Assembly: GCF_040712315.1 (NCBI RefSeq)
Contig: NC_134013.1
Span: 4,933,001-4,997,000, forward strand
DNA length: 64,000 nt
Reading direction: 5' to 3'
Source of the DNA: Castanea sativa
Lineage: Eukaryota; Streptophyta; Magnoliopsida; Fagales; Fagaceae
Made by a program: the position numbers and the translations under genes. Of this stretch, positions 47,396 to 59,742 are shown piece after piece (positions within the stretch are counted from its first letter, which is position 1; every line of letters begins with the position of its first letter). Below the pieces are notes generated by a model that saw only the letters and a list, made by a program, of their open reading frames with translations, was not told the origin of the DNA and did not search any database.

Positions 47396-48154
47396 TGTGG
47401 GGGGTAAAAATTCTTAAATGCACATTTGGGTCTTGGGTCTGGTTAGTTGGTATAAGTTTGTTCAATCAGAGTCTTCGAGGCCCACATGCCAGTCCGCACT
47501 ACAAGGGGCAGAGGAGTTATCCGACGAGGAGTATCTCCTCGAACAGGCCCAGTAAAGGCCATGGGACGTGCTAAAGGATTTAGAGACAAACTTCTAGAAG
47601 ATCTGTTGGGTAAAGGCGTGTTCCAAGCACTCGTTAGAAGGAAGAACGTGTGAGAAATATCTGAGGAAAAAGCTGCTACCACCGCATTAAAGGCTCTGTA
47701 TCTACCTCCCTGGCCGCATTAATAGAGAAATGACCTCTGAACAGTAATATTTAGTCTTTTAGCTATTATTTGAAGACTTCAAGAAGGTGGAGGATGGGAC
47801 AAGTATCTAAGAGGAAAATCTGTGTTACACGTGGATGAAACAGGGAAAAAGAAGAAGGTTATAAGAAGACGAGAGAGGAAAGAAGAGAGGGGACCTCGAC
47901 TAAAAACTAAAAATTGTAATTTTTTGCTTAGAGAAAGAAAGACTATACAAGTGGTTCTCGGCTCACGTTCGAAGAGAGCTTTTTGTCATATTCATCTATT
48001 ATTTGCATAGATTACGTCATTCTAGCCTGTTTATCAGTTCCCCAATATCCCTAACTTAGGTTTCAAACTCATACTCTACAAATTTCATTGTATAAGGCTC
48101 TTTGGGCCTGAGTCCATCACTCGTTTGGGTCCGGGTACAAATTATGCACTTATA
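47396..48154 (+). repeat. 5' LTR of element D
   Basis: It starts TGTGGGGGGTAAAAA. It ends CACTTATA, where the other LTRs of the family end CACTTACA. Confidence 0.94.
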
Positions 48155-48175
48155 ATTGGCGCCGTTTGTGGGAAT
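48155..48175 (+). other. Primer-binding site of element D
   Basis: After AT comes TGGCGCCGTTTGTGGGAA. The first ten bases match what I recall of the complement of the plant tRNA-Asp 3' end (CCA-terminated AACGGCGCCA); later bases do not. Confidence 0.6.
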
Positions 48176-48200
48176 CTAGTGTTGAAGGAATTGGAACATC

Positions 48201-49475
48201 ATGGCAGGATTAGGTTCGCATCATGCAGAGTCTCAAGGGTCCCAGCGCGAAGATCATTTTGAGCGTCAGAGGGATCGAGAGGGAAGTGTGCATACAGTAC
48301 ACCCTGATGCAAGCCATTCGCGTGGTGGAATCAGGGCCACCCATAAGGATGATGCCAAGGCCATGTAGAGGGTGATTGACCACCTTAAGAAAAAGCTACG
48401 CCATGTCAGACGAAGGCGGGCTTCAACTCCGTCCAATCCTTCCTCTAGAGGGTCCTAGAGAAGTAGTTACAGTCCAAGGTCTAGGACTCCCCCTAGCGAA
48501 ACCTTCTCTTACGAGAAGGATGAGCTTCCAGGTCGTAAGCATAAGAAGTTTCCCTCTAAGGGCTTGGGAAACGATGCTATGAGCCGAGCGTTGCACCAAC
48601 TCTCCAAGTCACCCTTCTCACGCAAGATCGAGAAGGGAAGGCTCCCACGGTGGTTCACTCAGCCCACCTTCACCATCTATAATGGTAGGACAGACCCAGT
48701 CGAACACGTGAGCCATTTTAATCAGAGGATAGCGGTACATTCTCAGAATGAAGCTTTGATGTGCAAAGTCTTTCCTTTTAGCCTAGGACCTGTTGCTATG
48801 AGATGGTTTAACGCACTAAAGTCGGGGTCTGTCGATTCTTTCATGGAACTCACTAGGGCATTCGCGTCTCGATTTATTACATGCAGCAGAGTCCCTCGGC
48901 CTTTGGACTTATTGTTATCCATGGCCATGAGGGAGGATGAGACTTTGAAAGCGTATTCTGACAGATACTGGGAAATTTTTAATGAAATCAACGGAGATTT
49001 TGACGAAGTGGCGATTAACACTTTCAAAGTGGGCCTCCCAGCTAATCACAATTTAAGGAAATCTCTGACCAAAAAGCCCGTGCGGAGTGTACGTCACCTC
49101 ATGGATCGCATCGACAAGTACAAAAGAGTTGAGGAAGATCAACAACAAGGTAAGGGTAAGCCGAAGGTTATCCCTCAGGAGAGAAAGGATTTCAGGTCGA
49201 ACAGGTACCATAACAACAAGCCGATGAGAGATTTCTCTGGGCAATCTAGTTTAGCCGCTCCTCAAGTAGTTAATATCGTATTTCGAGAACCAGTGCACAA
49301 ATTGCTAGAGAAAGCCCGTAAAGAACCCTACTTCAAGTGGCCTAGTAAGATGGCGGGGGACCCTACGAAACGGAATTAGAACCTCTTTTGCCAGTATCAT
49401 CAGGATGTGGGTCATACTACCGAGAATTGTCGGACCCTTTGGAACCATTTAGAGTAGCTTGTTAGCGAGGAAAAA
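48201..49475 (+). pseudogene. gag of element D (several stops)
   Basis: The frame starts at ATG 48201 (MAGLGSHHAES). The Gag core is at about 48640-49000 (FTIYNGRTDPVEHVSHF, RWFNALKSG, FASRFITCS). A CX2HX..H..C zinc-knuckle-like cluster (CQYHQDVGHTTENC) lies at about 49392-49433. Stops at 48366, 48456, 49377 and 49455 (first base) are all TAG, as expected from CAG. Confidence 0.88.
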
Positions 49476-50201
49476 TTGAAGCAGCACCTGTATCAACCCA
49501 ACGGACAAGGAAATCATTTGGGTTCAAATAATCAGAAGAACAACTCATCTCGGTCGCCCTTGGGAATGATTAATGTCATCTTCACTGCACCTAGCAGGAC
49601 CGATTCTTGTCCTACAAGGGTGATGGTGGTGTCACATTCCCAGGCCGAGGAGTCTGGCTCGAGGCCGAAGAGGATCGAAATGAGTACGCCTATTTTGGGA
49701 TTCTCTAATGAAGATAAGGTTGGGACTATTCAACCACATGAAAATGCCCTGGTGGTCACATTGAGGATAGGGAATTATGACGTCAAGAGGGTGATAGTTG
49801 ATCAGGGTAGCGGTGCAGATATCATGTACCCTGACTTATTCAAGGGGCTTAAGTTAGGGCTGAAGGATCTTGCTCCCTATGATTCGCCATTGATAAGCTT
49901 TGAAGGGAAGGTTGTCATACCAAAAGGACAAATTCATTTGCCCGTACAGTCAGGCCCGGAAACGGTTGATGTAGATTTCATTGTGGTTGACGCATATTCT
50001 TCGTACACGGCCATCGTCGCCAGGCCTTGGCTGCATGCTTTGGGTGTTGTCTCCTCTACTTTACATGTTAAAGTGAAATTTCCTTTGAGTGGATCGATTG
50101 AAGAAATTCTTGATAGCCAATCAGTAGCAAGGCAATGTATATCGGCCGCAGTGCTACATCAAGCCGAATCAGAATCCTCGACCTTGGCTGTGGAAGCCTG
50201 A
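49476..50201 (+). pseudogene. Aspartic protease region of element D
   Basis: The 241-codon open stretch continues the gag frame. The retropepsin-like core is near 49795-49830 (VIVDQGSGADIMY) followed by a hydrophobic IVARPWLH segment. Gln between the catalytic Asp and Gly is unusual, so activity is doubtful. It ends at adjacent TGA and TAG codons. Confidence 0.8.
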
Positions 50202-52080
50202 TAGCAATTAACAACTCTGGATGCGCCCTATGTGGTGACAGTAGAGGAGGCCACGTGTGAAGATTTGGAAATATTTCTCATAAATGATGACCCTGAAAGG
50301 TTCTTTCAAGTTGGGATACGGCTACCACACCAAGAGAAGATGAAATTGGTGATGTTTTTGAACAACAATATCGATTTTTTTGCATGGGATCCTTATAAGG
50401 CTCCGAGGGGTTGACCCAAGTTTCATTTGCCATCATTTGAACGTCAACCCTGCCATTGTTCCCAAGAGGCAACCACCTAGGGGTTCTTCAAAAGAGCATG
50501 CCAAGGCCGTCAAGGAAGAGGTGCTTAAGCTCAAAAGGGCTGGGGCTATTAAAGAAGTTTTCTACCCAGAATGGTTGGTGCACACTGTCGTAGTAAAATA
50601 AAAGAGCGAAAAGTGGAGAGTATGTGTGGACTTCACAGACCTGAACAAAGCCTGCCCAAAAGACTCGTTTTCGATGCCTCGCATCGATCAGCTAGTGGAT
50701 GCTACGGTTGGGCATCCTCGGATGAGTTTTTTAGATGCCTTCCAAGGTTATCACTAAATACCTTTGGCGTTGGGTGATCAGGAGAAGACTGCCTTCATTA
50801 CTCCTACGGGGAATTATCACTATAAAGTGATGCCATTCGGTTTGAAAAATGCAGGGGCTACTTACCAAAGGATGATGACCAGGATGTTCGAATCGCAGCT
50901 TGGGAAGACCATTGAGGCATATGTGGACGATATGGTAGTGAAGAATAAGACAGTACCTATGCATGTGAAAGATTTGGACGATACCTTTCAAACACTTAGG
51001 AAGTACAAGCTACGCCTTAACGCCTCAAAATGTTCTTTTGGGGTGGGCCCCGGAAAGTTCCTAGGCTACATGGTGACTCATAGAGGAATAGAGGTAAATC
51101 CGGCACAAGTCAGAGCCATTCAGGGCTTGCAACCTCCTCGAAATCCGAAGGAAGTTCAGAAATTGATCGGGATGATTGCTACTCTCAGCAGATTTATCTC
51201 TCGATTCGCTGATAGGTGTAGACCTTTTTTCCAATTGTTAAATAAGTGGAAATGATTCTAATGGTCTGAGGAGTGCGCTTTAGCTTTTCAGCAACTTAAG
51301 GAATATCTTTCCCGGCCACCCATCATGTCTTGACCGGAGGTCGATGAAATCCTGTTTGCATACCGAGCTGTAGCTATCCATGCAGTCAGCTTGTTTCTGA
51401 TAAGGGACGACGGTGGAGTACAAATACCGATTTATTATGTTAGCAAATCTTTGAATGAAGTTGAGGTGCGTTATTTGCCTTTGGAGAAGGCAATTTTGGC
51501 TGTAGTCCATGCTACATGAAAACTTCCTCTCTATTTCCAATCCCACACTGTCGTAATTTTTACTTAACTACCTCTTAAGTCAGTATTGCGAAGTGCTGAT
51601 TACTCGGGGAGGGTAGCCAAGTGGGGAACTATTCTAGGAGCTTTCGATATCAAATATATGCTGCGCACCTCGATGAAGGGCCAGGTTCTTGCTAATTTGG
51701 TGGCAAAATTCGCCAAACCATCATTAGAAGAAACTGCAAAGGAATCGCACATGGATGAAAAATCAGTTGGCATGATCACATGCATAGGGCCTCCAATTTG
51801 GAAAGCGTATGTTGATGGGGCAGCAAACCAGAGGGGATCAGGCGTTGGACTTCTTTTGGTATCCCTTGAAGGAATTACCTTTGAGAAATCGTTGAGATTA
51901 GCGTTCTCGGCCACTAATAACGAGGCTGAGTACGAAGCTGTCTTAGTCGGTATGGATATGGTACGGAGAAATGGGGGAAACGGCAGTTCATATGTCCTCA
52001 GATTCTCAATTAGTTGTGGGCCAAGTGACGAGGACCATGGAGGCTAGGGATCCAAGAATGCAAGAGTACCTGACTTAGGT
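50202..52080 (+). pseudogene. Reverse transcriptase and dual RNase H of element D
   Basis: A one-base insertion near 50405 shifts the frame. The reverse transcriptase continues to about 51100 with FTDLNKACPKD, MPFGLKNAGATYQR and YVDD at 50920-50931. RNase H follows to about 51720, broken by TGA and TAA near 51253-51261 and by later stops. The archaeal-type RNase H begins near 51805 (AYVDGAANQ) with NNEAEYEAVL, then a frameshift near 51975. Confidence 0.88.
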
Positions 52081-53517
52081 CAAATGTTTACAATCCAAGT
52101 TTGATTCTTTCATCCTTTTGCATGTTTTTAGAAGTGGAAACACGCATGCGGACTCGTTGGCCACTTTGGCGACGTCCTCGGCTCAGTGTTTGCCTAGGAT
52201 TATCCTCGTCGAAGACTTGTTGAAACCAACTTTAACCACCACAAGTGCCATCCATATCCATCTGATAAGGCCCGGACCTAGCTGGATGGACCCCGTGGTT
52301 TCTTTTCTAAAAAGCGATGTTCTACCCGAGGAGAAGTCTGAAACAGATAAAATTCATCGAAAGGCGCCTCGATTCTGGTTGTCTGAGGATAAAAAGTTGT
52401 ATAAACACACCTTTTCCGGACCATACCTGCTATGTGTACATCCTGAAGCGACGGAGGCATTTTTGGAAGAATTGCACGAGGGAATTTGTGGAAGCCATAC
52501 TAGGGGAGATCCTTAGACCATAGAACTCTGACTCAGGGATATTAGTGGCCCAATATGCAGAGGGAAGCTCAGGACTACGCAAGAAAATGTGACTAATGCC
52601 AAAGGTTTGCTCCCAATATTCATCAGCCTGGTGGTGTCCTTAATCCTTTGTTTAGTCCTTGGCCATTCGCTCAATGGGGACTGGATATAGTTGGGCCTTT
52701 TCCGAGGGCTGTGGGATATAAAAGGTGACTACTCGTGGGAGCTGATTACTTCACCAAGTGGGTCGAAGCTGAGCCTTTATCAAATATTAGGGATGTGGAC
52801 TCCAAGCAATTTATCTAGAAGAACATTATCACTAGATTTGGGGTACCTCACACACTTATTTTAGACAATGCGTGCAATTTGATAGTAAAGCTTTCAGGAA
52901 ATACTGTAATGACTTGGGCATCACAAATAGATACTCCACTCCAGCTTATCCTCAAGGAAATGGGCAGGCCAAGGCCGTTAACAAAGTTATAGTTAGTGGA
53001 CTTAAGAAGAGGCTGGATGACGCAAAGGGTAGATGGGTAGAGGAATTGCCACACGTTTTGTAGACATATCGGACTACACTGTGAAGATCCACTAGAGAAA
53101 CACCCTTCTCTATGAATTACGGGGCCGAGGCGGTAATACCTTTGGAATTTGGGTTTTCCACATTAAGAACGAGTTCTTTTAGCCCGGGAAATAATGATGG
53201 CCTCCTGGAAAAAAGCCTGGATTTGGTGGAGGAACGGCGAGAGACCGCCATGGTCCAAATGGCTTATTATCAGCAGAAGCTCAAACGAGGATATGATGCT
53301 CATATGAAGCTAAGGCTACTAGCGCCTGGGGATTTGGTGTTGAGGAAAGTCATGGGTACTTCCAAAAATCCAGCGTGGGAAAAGCTAGCAGCAAATTGGG
53401 AAGGACCATACCGAATCATCTCTGTAGCGGGCATAGGGTCTTATCGCTAAGCTGATCTAGATGAAATAAATTATACAATGCCCTTGGAATGTAAATAACC
53501 TACGAAGGTATTATTAT
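52081..53517 (+). pseudogene. Integrase and C-terminal domain of element D
   Basis: The N-terminal finger is around 52440-52640 (HEGICGSH...), interrupted by stops and frameshifts. The core retains PAYPQGNGQAKAVNK near 52941-52985, where Lys stands in the place of the catalytic Glu of the DDE triad. The tail at 53112-53450 keeps GAEAVIPLEFG, LAPGDLVLRKV and WEGPYRI, the usual integrase C-terminal pattern. Confidence 0.85.
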
Positions 53518-53585
53518 TAATAAAAAGCACTTTTGTCATTCGTTGTTCAAATTATCATTATACAGTTCGATTTACTTATTCATAA

Positions 53586-54310
53586 ATACCAAACAGAAAC
53601 TTGGTCATGTATGGTCCTTGGACCACATACCTTGTGGAAATTGGTATCTTATTGATTGTTAAATAGAACCTTAGTTATGTCGGGTCCTCAGACCTTCTAC
53701 TTTGGGGAAATTAACATTTCAATTCACTATTTCTAAATATAAAACAGAAACTTGGTCATGCATGGTCCTCGGACCACATACCTTGTGGAAATTGTATCCT
53801 ATTGATTGTTAAACAGAACCTTAGTTATGTCGGGTCCTCGGACCTTCTACTTTGGGAAAATTAACATTTCAATTCACTATTTCTAAATATCAAATAGAAA
53901 CTTGGTCATGCATGGTCCTCGGACAACATACCGTGTGAAAATTGATATCCTATTGATTGTTAAACAGAACCTTAGTTATGTCAGGTCCTCGGACCTTCTA
54001 CTTTGGAGAAATTAACATTTCAATTCACTATTTCTAAATATCAAATAGAAACTTGGTCATGCATAGTCCTCGGACCACATACCTTGGGGAAATTGATATC
54101 CTATTGATTGTTAAACAGAACCTTAGTTATGTCGGGTCCTCGGAGCTTCTATTTTGGGGAAATTAACATTTCAATTCACTATTTCTAAATATCAAACAGA
54201 AACTTGGTCATGCATGGTCCTTGGACCACATACCTCGTGTGAATTGATATCCTATTGACTGTTAAACAGAACCTTAGTTACGCCGAGTCCTTGGACCCTC
54301 TACTTCGGGA
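53586..54310. repeat. 151-bp tandem repeats in element D
   Basis: CTTGGTCATG recurs at 53600, 53751, 53901, 54052 and 54203, a period of 150-151 bp. Each unit consists of two related halves of about 75 bp, one with AACTTGGTCATGCATGGTCC and one with AACCTTAGTTATGTCGGGTCC, both containing TCCTCGGACC. Confidence 0.92.
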
Positions 54311-54842
54311 AAATTAGCAGAAACAGTGCCTCATGAGTGTTGATGTGTTGATGAGCCATAGTAAGTTTGATGGATTGCTTTATGCTCCAAACTAAATGCT
54401 AAGTTCAGTTTTAGATTGTGTATTGCTGTATTACATGTATTATGGTTTTGAGGCATAATTTACATATAAACACTAAGTGTATGTACTGTTATTTGAAGTT
54501 ACTGCTAATCGAAATGTTGTAGAGACCTTACTATGTATTAGGAGGTGAAGTTAATTGTTCCATTCATGTAATTTTGCGCTAAAGAGAAGCGAATTAGTAT
54601 TTTTGTATTGAAGGTTGGAAGTCATTTGAAGATCAAATCTTTCAAATTTCTCATTAATTTTTGTCAAAATATACACTGGAAATGAAAGCCCTAATACGAA
54701 AATTATTACATAAGAAAAGGGGAAGGAGTCCTAACTAGCCTAGGTCCTACACCTTGGTGGAGGGATCCTGCTTGGATGTGCTCGTAGCCCATTTTTCTTT
54801 GCTGTCCTCCTCTGTTTGTTTTAGCTCTGCTTTGAATGAGGT
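54311..54842. other. Spacer in element D, no gene seen
   Basis: This AT-rich sequence lies between the tandem repeats and the 3' end of the antisense gene. It may hold that gene's terminator. Confidence 0.5.
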
Positions 54843-55574
54843 CTAGACTCGTTTCCCTTTGTCTTTAGCCTCTGGTGGAGGAACATTGGGCTCGGCATTC
54901 TTGCTCGGAGGTTTCTCGGCTTCGTCGCCTCGTTCCTTCTCTTTGTCAGAACTAGCAGGTTCTTTAGGAGTTGGAATGGGCAGTGGAATCATGGATGGAT
55001 ACGTTGAAGGCGCTGTCTCAAGGGTAGGTGCGACAGGAGGAAGCTCTTTGAGCACTTGGATATCCTGAGGAAGCCAAATGTTCTCAGGCTTCCTCAACTT
55101 GGAAGTTGTGGGAATCCCTGCCACATTTAGAGCTTCCGCCCACACTTGTTGGCAGTACTCCCGACATAGCTCGACAAACTCCTCTGTCAGCTGATTTTCT
55201 GTCACCTCAACCCCTTCTTTGTAAGCAGCCTTCTTCGCAGCCTCCATGCTTTCCTTGAGGGTACGAGCCTCTTCCCTCATTCGAGCAAGCTCCTTCTTCA
55301 GGTCGGAGTTTTCTTGTTGGGCTTTAGACAAGTCCTCGTCCTTCTGACGCAGAAGTTTGTGTTACCCCTCCACTTGGGTTCTCATCATTTTTAGGCTGGC
55401 CTTGGCACCATCTCTCTCCCTCTTCCCCTCTGTCAGCTGCTTGGTCAGGTTATCATTCTTCGCAAGGGCTTGGCCTAAGGACTTCTCGGTCTCCTATCTG
55501 ACCTCAAGTTCAGCTGTAGCTTTCTTCTGAGAGTCTTCCACCCACTTTTCTGCAGCAAAGACTTCTTGAATGGC

Positions 55575-55694
55575 CTGCGTTAAAGTATTAAAATAAATGC
55601 ATTATTGTTAAAGTAAATTCAAAGTACACATGAATGATTTTTTCACTAAGGTGTAATGAAAGTAGTAAGGTGGGGGTAAATACGAGACACTCAC
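55575..55694 (-). other. Intron 2 of the antisense gene in element D
   Basis: The minus-strand donor GTGAGT (55694-55689) and acceptor CGCAG (ending 55575) leave the frame continuous: ...KRDLTL joins AIQEVFAAEK in phase 0. Confidence 0.65.
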
Positions 55695-55974
55695 CAAAGT
55701 CAAGTCCCTTTTGAGAGAGAGAAAAAGATGTGGTTGAGTCATCTTGTCTAGGGCATCCATGTCCTTTGGCAGAAGAAGAGGTCGTTCCAAAGCCTCAGCC
55801 AGGTGGTGAGCGTGTCCTTGCTGGAACGCCCTGATGCTGGATTGGCAAGAGATTGGGGCCCTATCTAGCTTCAGTTCGGGAGACCAGTTGGCCTGTGTAC
55901 GGCGTACCTCGGCCAAGTCACGGTTCTCCCCACTTTCTACTGAAGAGGCACGTCCCTTACCTTTGACAACTTTC

Positions 55975-56008
<34 letters not shown>

Positions 56009-56710
56009 GCTTTAGTTTCTTTTGTCTCTCCATATTTGCCTCCTCGGCCTCATTTTTCCTCTTCTTCTTAGGCTCCGGAATGGGAATCTTAGGATTGGAG
56101 GGAGGAAGGGGTGGTGGCAGAGGGGGAGGGATCTGTGATTCACCTGCGTCCTTTTTAGAGGCTTTCGTGCCCCTCTTAGACATCAGCTTCCGAAGGATGG
56201 ACATGTCATCTTCTTCGGAGCTAGAGTCAAGTTGTGCTATTATTAAACCTTTTATGCCAGAAGTTTCTGCCGGCATGCGTTCTTCGTCCGAGAGGATGAC
56301 GACTTGATCCTCTCGAGGTCTCTCAGCTTCTTCAAGGCGAAACTGGTCAATCTCCTCGTCCAACGATTGCTGCGAGGACGTAGGTTCTTCTCGGATAGGT
56401 GTTGTTTGGAAATGTGCCGAGAGAGGAATTGCTGCGATGGGGCGAGAGTATAGGATGATGGATGGGTCGTCGGGGAGTTCGTGGTCAGAAAGGAAGCCTC
56501 ATCGTGAAATATCTATCCTTTTGCATCGTTTGTCTCTTGCGGTGATTGCGTTGTCAATCTCTTGGAAGTCATCTGATAAAGGATCATATCCTAATATCAG
56601 GTGGGCTGCTCTCACTTGTAGGTCTTCGCTAACAAAGACTTTGGATCGAAGAACGCGGTTGAGGTTGGCGACGCTGCAAAGACTTAGACGCGGCCGTACG
56701 TGTTGTTTAT

Positions 56711-56856
56711 CTATGAAAAACATCCAAGGAGATGAGCATGGTTAAATCAGCAATAAATATCAAAGAAAGGTGTAGTAACATGCAATGTAACCAAAAAAGG
56801 TAAAGTTAATGGGACTAAGTCACAGGTTAGGGAATCTAACTCCTACAGAGTCACAC
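56711..56856 (-). other. Intron 1 of the antisense gene in element D
   Basis: The minus-strand donor GTGTGA (56856-56851) and acceptor TTTCATAG (ending 56711) join ...VEWGDP to DKQHVRPRLS through a split codon. Confidence 0.55.
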
Positions 56857-57351
56857 CTGGGTCTCCCCATTCGACTGAGCAGTGAGGGCCGTCAGACTAG
56901 TTTCCCAAGGCGATAAGGTAGTCGTCTTTCATGCCTTTGTTGGATTTGGGAAGGCAAGATATGAGCCTAACAATGCTAGATCTGGATTTGAGGTAGTATC
57001 CTACGCTTTTAAGTTTATGGCACTCGTACATGTAAACGACGTCGTGTCATGTGAGGTAGTTTGTTCGTTTAAAGCGTCGACACAACCTAAGACTTTAAAT
57101 ACATTTGGTGTGCATTGATCTGGGTATAACCTATGGTTACGTAGGTATTCGCTGGTTACGTTTCTCATGGGAAGGGTCATCCCACCTTCTAGGAAGGCGA
57201 TGATGGGGATGATAACTTCTCCCTCTCTTCTAGCGTTACCTATGGCTTCTACTGGGCAATATCTTAACCCTACATCTTGGGGAATTTGATATTTGGCCCG
57301 AAAACCTTCCATACCGGCGTCAGTATCTACTAAACACTTAAATCTATCCAT

Positions 57352-57817
57352 TTGGTGGGAGTGAGAATGGTGGCCGAGGACAGAAGCGGAGGAGAAATGA
57401 GTAAAGGAAGTTGAGAACTTACGGGAAATAATTAGGCGATTCTTCACGAGCTTCTTGAGAGGAAAGATAGTGATTAACTCTTAGATTTGATTGATTTCTG
57501 AAAGAATGGATTGAGATACAGTTTCCTGGGTGTTTTGGTGTGTGGGAGGCGGTTTCGAATCAGAACTATCCCACCTAATTTTTTAGAACGAACCTGGACC
57601 GTTGAAGTGTATCTCACCGTTGAACGTGGAGAACAAGACGTAACTTGTAGTCATTAATGCGAGTGTTCCGGGTTTTGAAGCGTCAGAGGCGATTTCGAAG
57701 GAACGAAAGGACCCCTACATGTGTGGCGGTTTGCAAAGTGTGTGAAAGGTGCGTTGTTGGTTCAAAACTCTATTTCTCTCCTCGGATGAGGGGAAAAATG
57801 AACTTTTGAGGGGCTAT
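57352..57817. other. Leader of the antisense gene and polypurine tract of element D
   Basis: On the minus strand a CGTAAG donor-like word at about 57423 could mark a 5' leader intron. On the plus strand GAGGGG (57808-57813) then CTAT precedes the 3' LTR as its polypurine tract. No clear antisense TATA box was found. Confidence 0.5.
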
Positions 57818-58586
57818 TGTGGGGGGTAAAAATGCTTAAATGCACGTTTGGGCCTTAGGTCTGGTTAGTTGGTATAAGTCTGTTCAATCAGAGTCTTCGA
57901 GGCCCACAGGCCAGTCCGTGCTACAAGGGGCAAAGGAGTTATCCGAGGAGGAGTATCTCCTCGGATCTCCTCGAACGGGCCCAGTAAAGGCCATGGGACG
58001 TGTTAAAGGATTTAGAGACAGACTTTTAGAAGATCTATTGGGTAAAGGTGTGTTCCAAGCACTCGTTAGAAGGAAGAACGTGTGAGAAATATCTGAGGAA
58101 AAAGCTGCTACCACCGCATTAAAGGCCCTGCATCTACCTCTCTGACCGTATTAATGGAGAAATGACCTCTGAACAGTAATATTTAGCCTTCCAACTATTA
58201 TTTGAAGACTTCAAGAAGGTGGAGGATGGGACAAGTATCTAAGAGGAAAATCTGTGTTACATGTGGATGAAACAGGGAAAAAGAAGAAGGTTATAAGAAG
58301 ACGAGAGACGAAAGAAGAGAGGGGACCTCGACTAAAAACTAAAAATTGTAATCTTTTGCTTAGAGAAATAAATGCTATACAAGTGGTCCTTGGCTCACGT
58401 CCGAGGAGAGCTTTTTGTCATATTAATCTATTATTTGTATAGATTGCGGCATTCTAGCCTGTTTATCAGTTCCCCAATATCCCTAACCTAGGTTTCAAAC
58501 CCATACTCTACAAATTTCATTGTATAAGGCTCTTTGGGCCTGAGCCCATCACTCGTTTGGGTCTGGGTACAAATTGTGCACTTACA
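57818..58586 (+). repeat. 3' LTR of element D
   Basis: It is 769 bp, TGTGGGGGG...CACTTACA, followed by GTAGT (58587-58591). Confidence 0.94.
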
Positions 58587-58643
58587 GTAGTAATGTGTGT
58601 ATTATAAGTATGTAATAAAGAATGTATAATTAGTACCTTATAC

Positions 58644-58674
<31 letters not shown>

Positions 58675-58747
58675 GATCTTATTCTTCATTTTCTCTGTTT
58701 TTTTTTTTTTTTTGGGTGCAAGCTTGTTTATTTTTAATTGCCTTATT

Positions 58748-58974
58748 TCTATACTTATTATTTAAAGGGCTTCCCATGTTTGGATTCCTCATTTTTTAGT
58801 TAAAAAATACACTTACACCCCTATATTTAAGTAGAAACAAAACTAAAAGACAATTCGGTAAAAATGCAACTTTAACTCCCACTAAAACATTGCCTAAAAA
58901 ATAGGACTACTCTTCTATTAATTTTTAAATTGATTTATTCACTTATAAATTAGATTTTCAAAATTAAAAAAAAA

Positions 58975-59005
<31 letters not shown>

Positions 59006-59087
59006 ACAGTTTTTTTTTTCTACAAAATAAGACCACTTGAAAAAAAAAAACTTTATCGCACTCGCAAAACGCGTGTGACAAGGCTAG
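58748..59087 (+). mobile_element. Non-autonomous Helitron, unit 4
   Basis: It starts TCTATACTTATTATTTAAA and ends AGGCTAG before T, with the terminal hairpin CACTCGC/GCGTGTG. It is 340 bp. Confidence 0.75.
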
Positions 59088-59379
59088 TAATCATTTATGT
59101 GTGATACATAAAAAGTTACTATTATTAAAATATTTGAGTCCATCTTCCTAAAAAAGAAAAGAAAAGGACCCGCATTAGATGGAATCTGATTCAAACCAAT
59201 CTTCTTGGAGACTTGAGTTTTACTGGACTCACTGCCTGTACAGACGAGGGCAAACATATCTCGACCTACGAAAAAGGATAAATCTACTTGCATTTTTCGT
59301 GCTATACATAGAATTTGAGTCATGAGGTACTATTCCTTTACAGGAAATTGAAGGCTGTTTACATTCTACAAAAATTCTT

Positions 59380-59449
59380 CTATTGCATTATGCAATAAGA
59401 AATTAACCGTTGAGATTAAAAGTTACTTTTAATCTAGACCGTGCAATAG
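59380..59449. repeat. 70-bp inverted-repeat element, unit 4
   Basis: It matches 16431-16500, with both inverted repeats intact. Confidence 0.5.
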
Positions 59450-59603
59450 TACACCAGATCGCAATCCTAAGTATTGTGATATTTTAGCAAGCAAAGAGGC
59501 TACGTGACCAACACAGGGCAATCATATATCTCGACCAATGAAAAGTATAAGTTCACATGACTTTTCACGTGCTACTTAGAATTTAAAGCAAAAGGTACAC
59601 TAA

Positions 59604-59742
59604 GGGGGTGTTTGGGAGAGTAGTTAAAGTTATGTTGTTTGAGTGTTTTTGATATATGTGTATGTAAAAAAGTGTGTTAAATGTGTGTAATATTGTTTAA
59701 AATGTGTAAAAATGTGTTTAAACTAACTTGCCAAATACCTCC
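59604..59742. mobile_element. Tourist-like MITE, unit 4
   Basis: This 139-bp element starts GGGGGTGTTTGGG and ends CCAAATACCTCC. It is flanked by TAA (59601-59603 and 59743-59745). Confidence 0.82.

Larger units (their letters stand above)
54843..57351 (-). pseudogene. Antisense three-exon gene of element D (decayed)
   Basis: This is read on the minus strand. Exon 1 is 57351-56857 from ATG (MDRFKCLVDTDAG), with FLEGGMTLPMRNVTSEYL and PNVFKVLGCVDALN, resembling what I recall as the plant 'putative gypsy type transposon' domain (PF04195). Intron 1 is 56856-56711 (GTGTGA...CATAG). Exon 2 is 56710-55695 with acidic and Pro/Lys-rich parts and a poly-Gln run. Intron 2 is 55694-55575 (GTGAGT...CGCAG, phase 0). 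Exon 3 is 55574-54843 with a coiled coil (KKELARMREEARTLKESMEAAKK) and a Pro/Glu/Lys-rich tail ending GKRV. Defects: TGA 57049-57047 and a nearby frameshift, TAG 56899-56897, TGA 56501-56499, TAG 55496-55494 and TAA 55364-55362. Function is unknown. Confidence 0.7.
47396..58586 (+). mobile_element. Element D: complete but decayed Tat-lineage LTR retrotransposon
   Basis: This 11.19-kb element is flanked by GTAGT (47391-47395 and 58587-58591). The LTRs are 47396-48154 (759 bp) and 57818-58586 (769 bp), and differ by roughly 6% over the first 250 bases by eye plus a 10-bp deletion. Order: LTR, primer site, gag, protease, reverse transcriptase, RNase H, archaeal-type RNase H, integrase, 151-bp tandem repeats, antisense three-exon gene, polypurine tract, LTR. 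The dual RNase H marks the Tat lineage. Frames are broken by many stops and several frameshifts. Confidence 0.95.

Noticed and set aside
55834..56307. Plus-strand Cys-rich frame in element D
   Set aside because: It is the reverse strand of the antisense poly-Gln exon.
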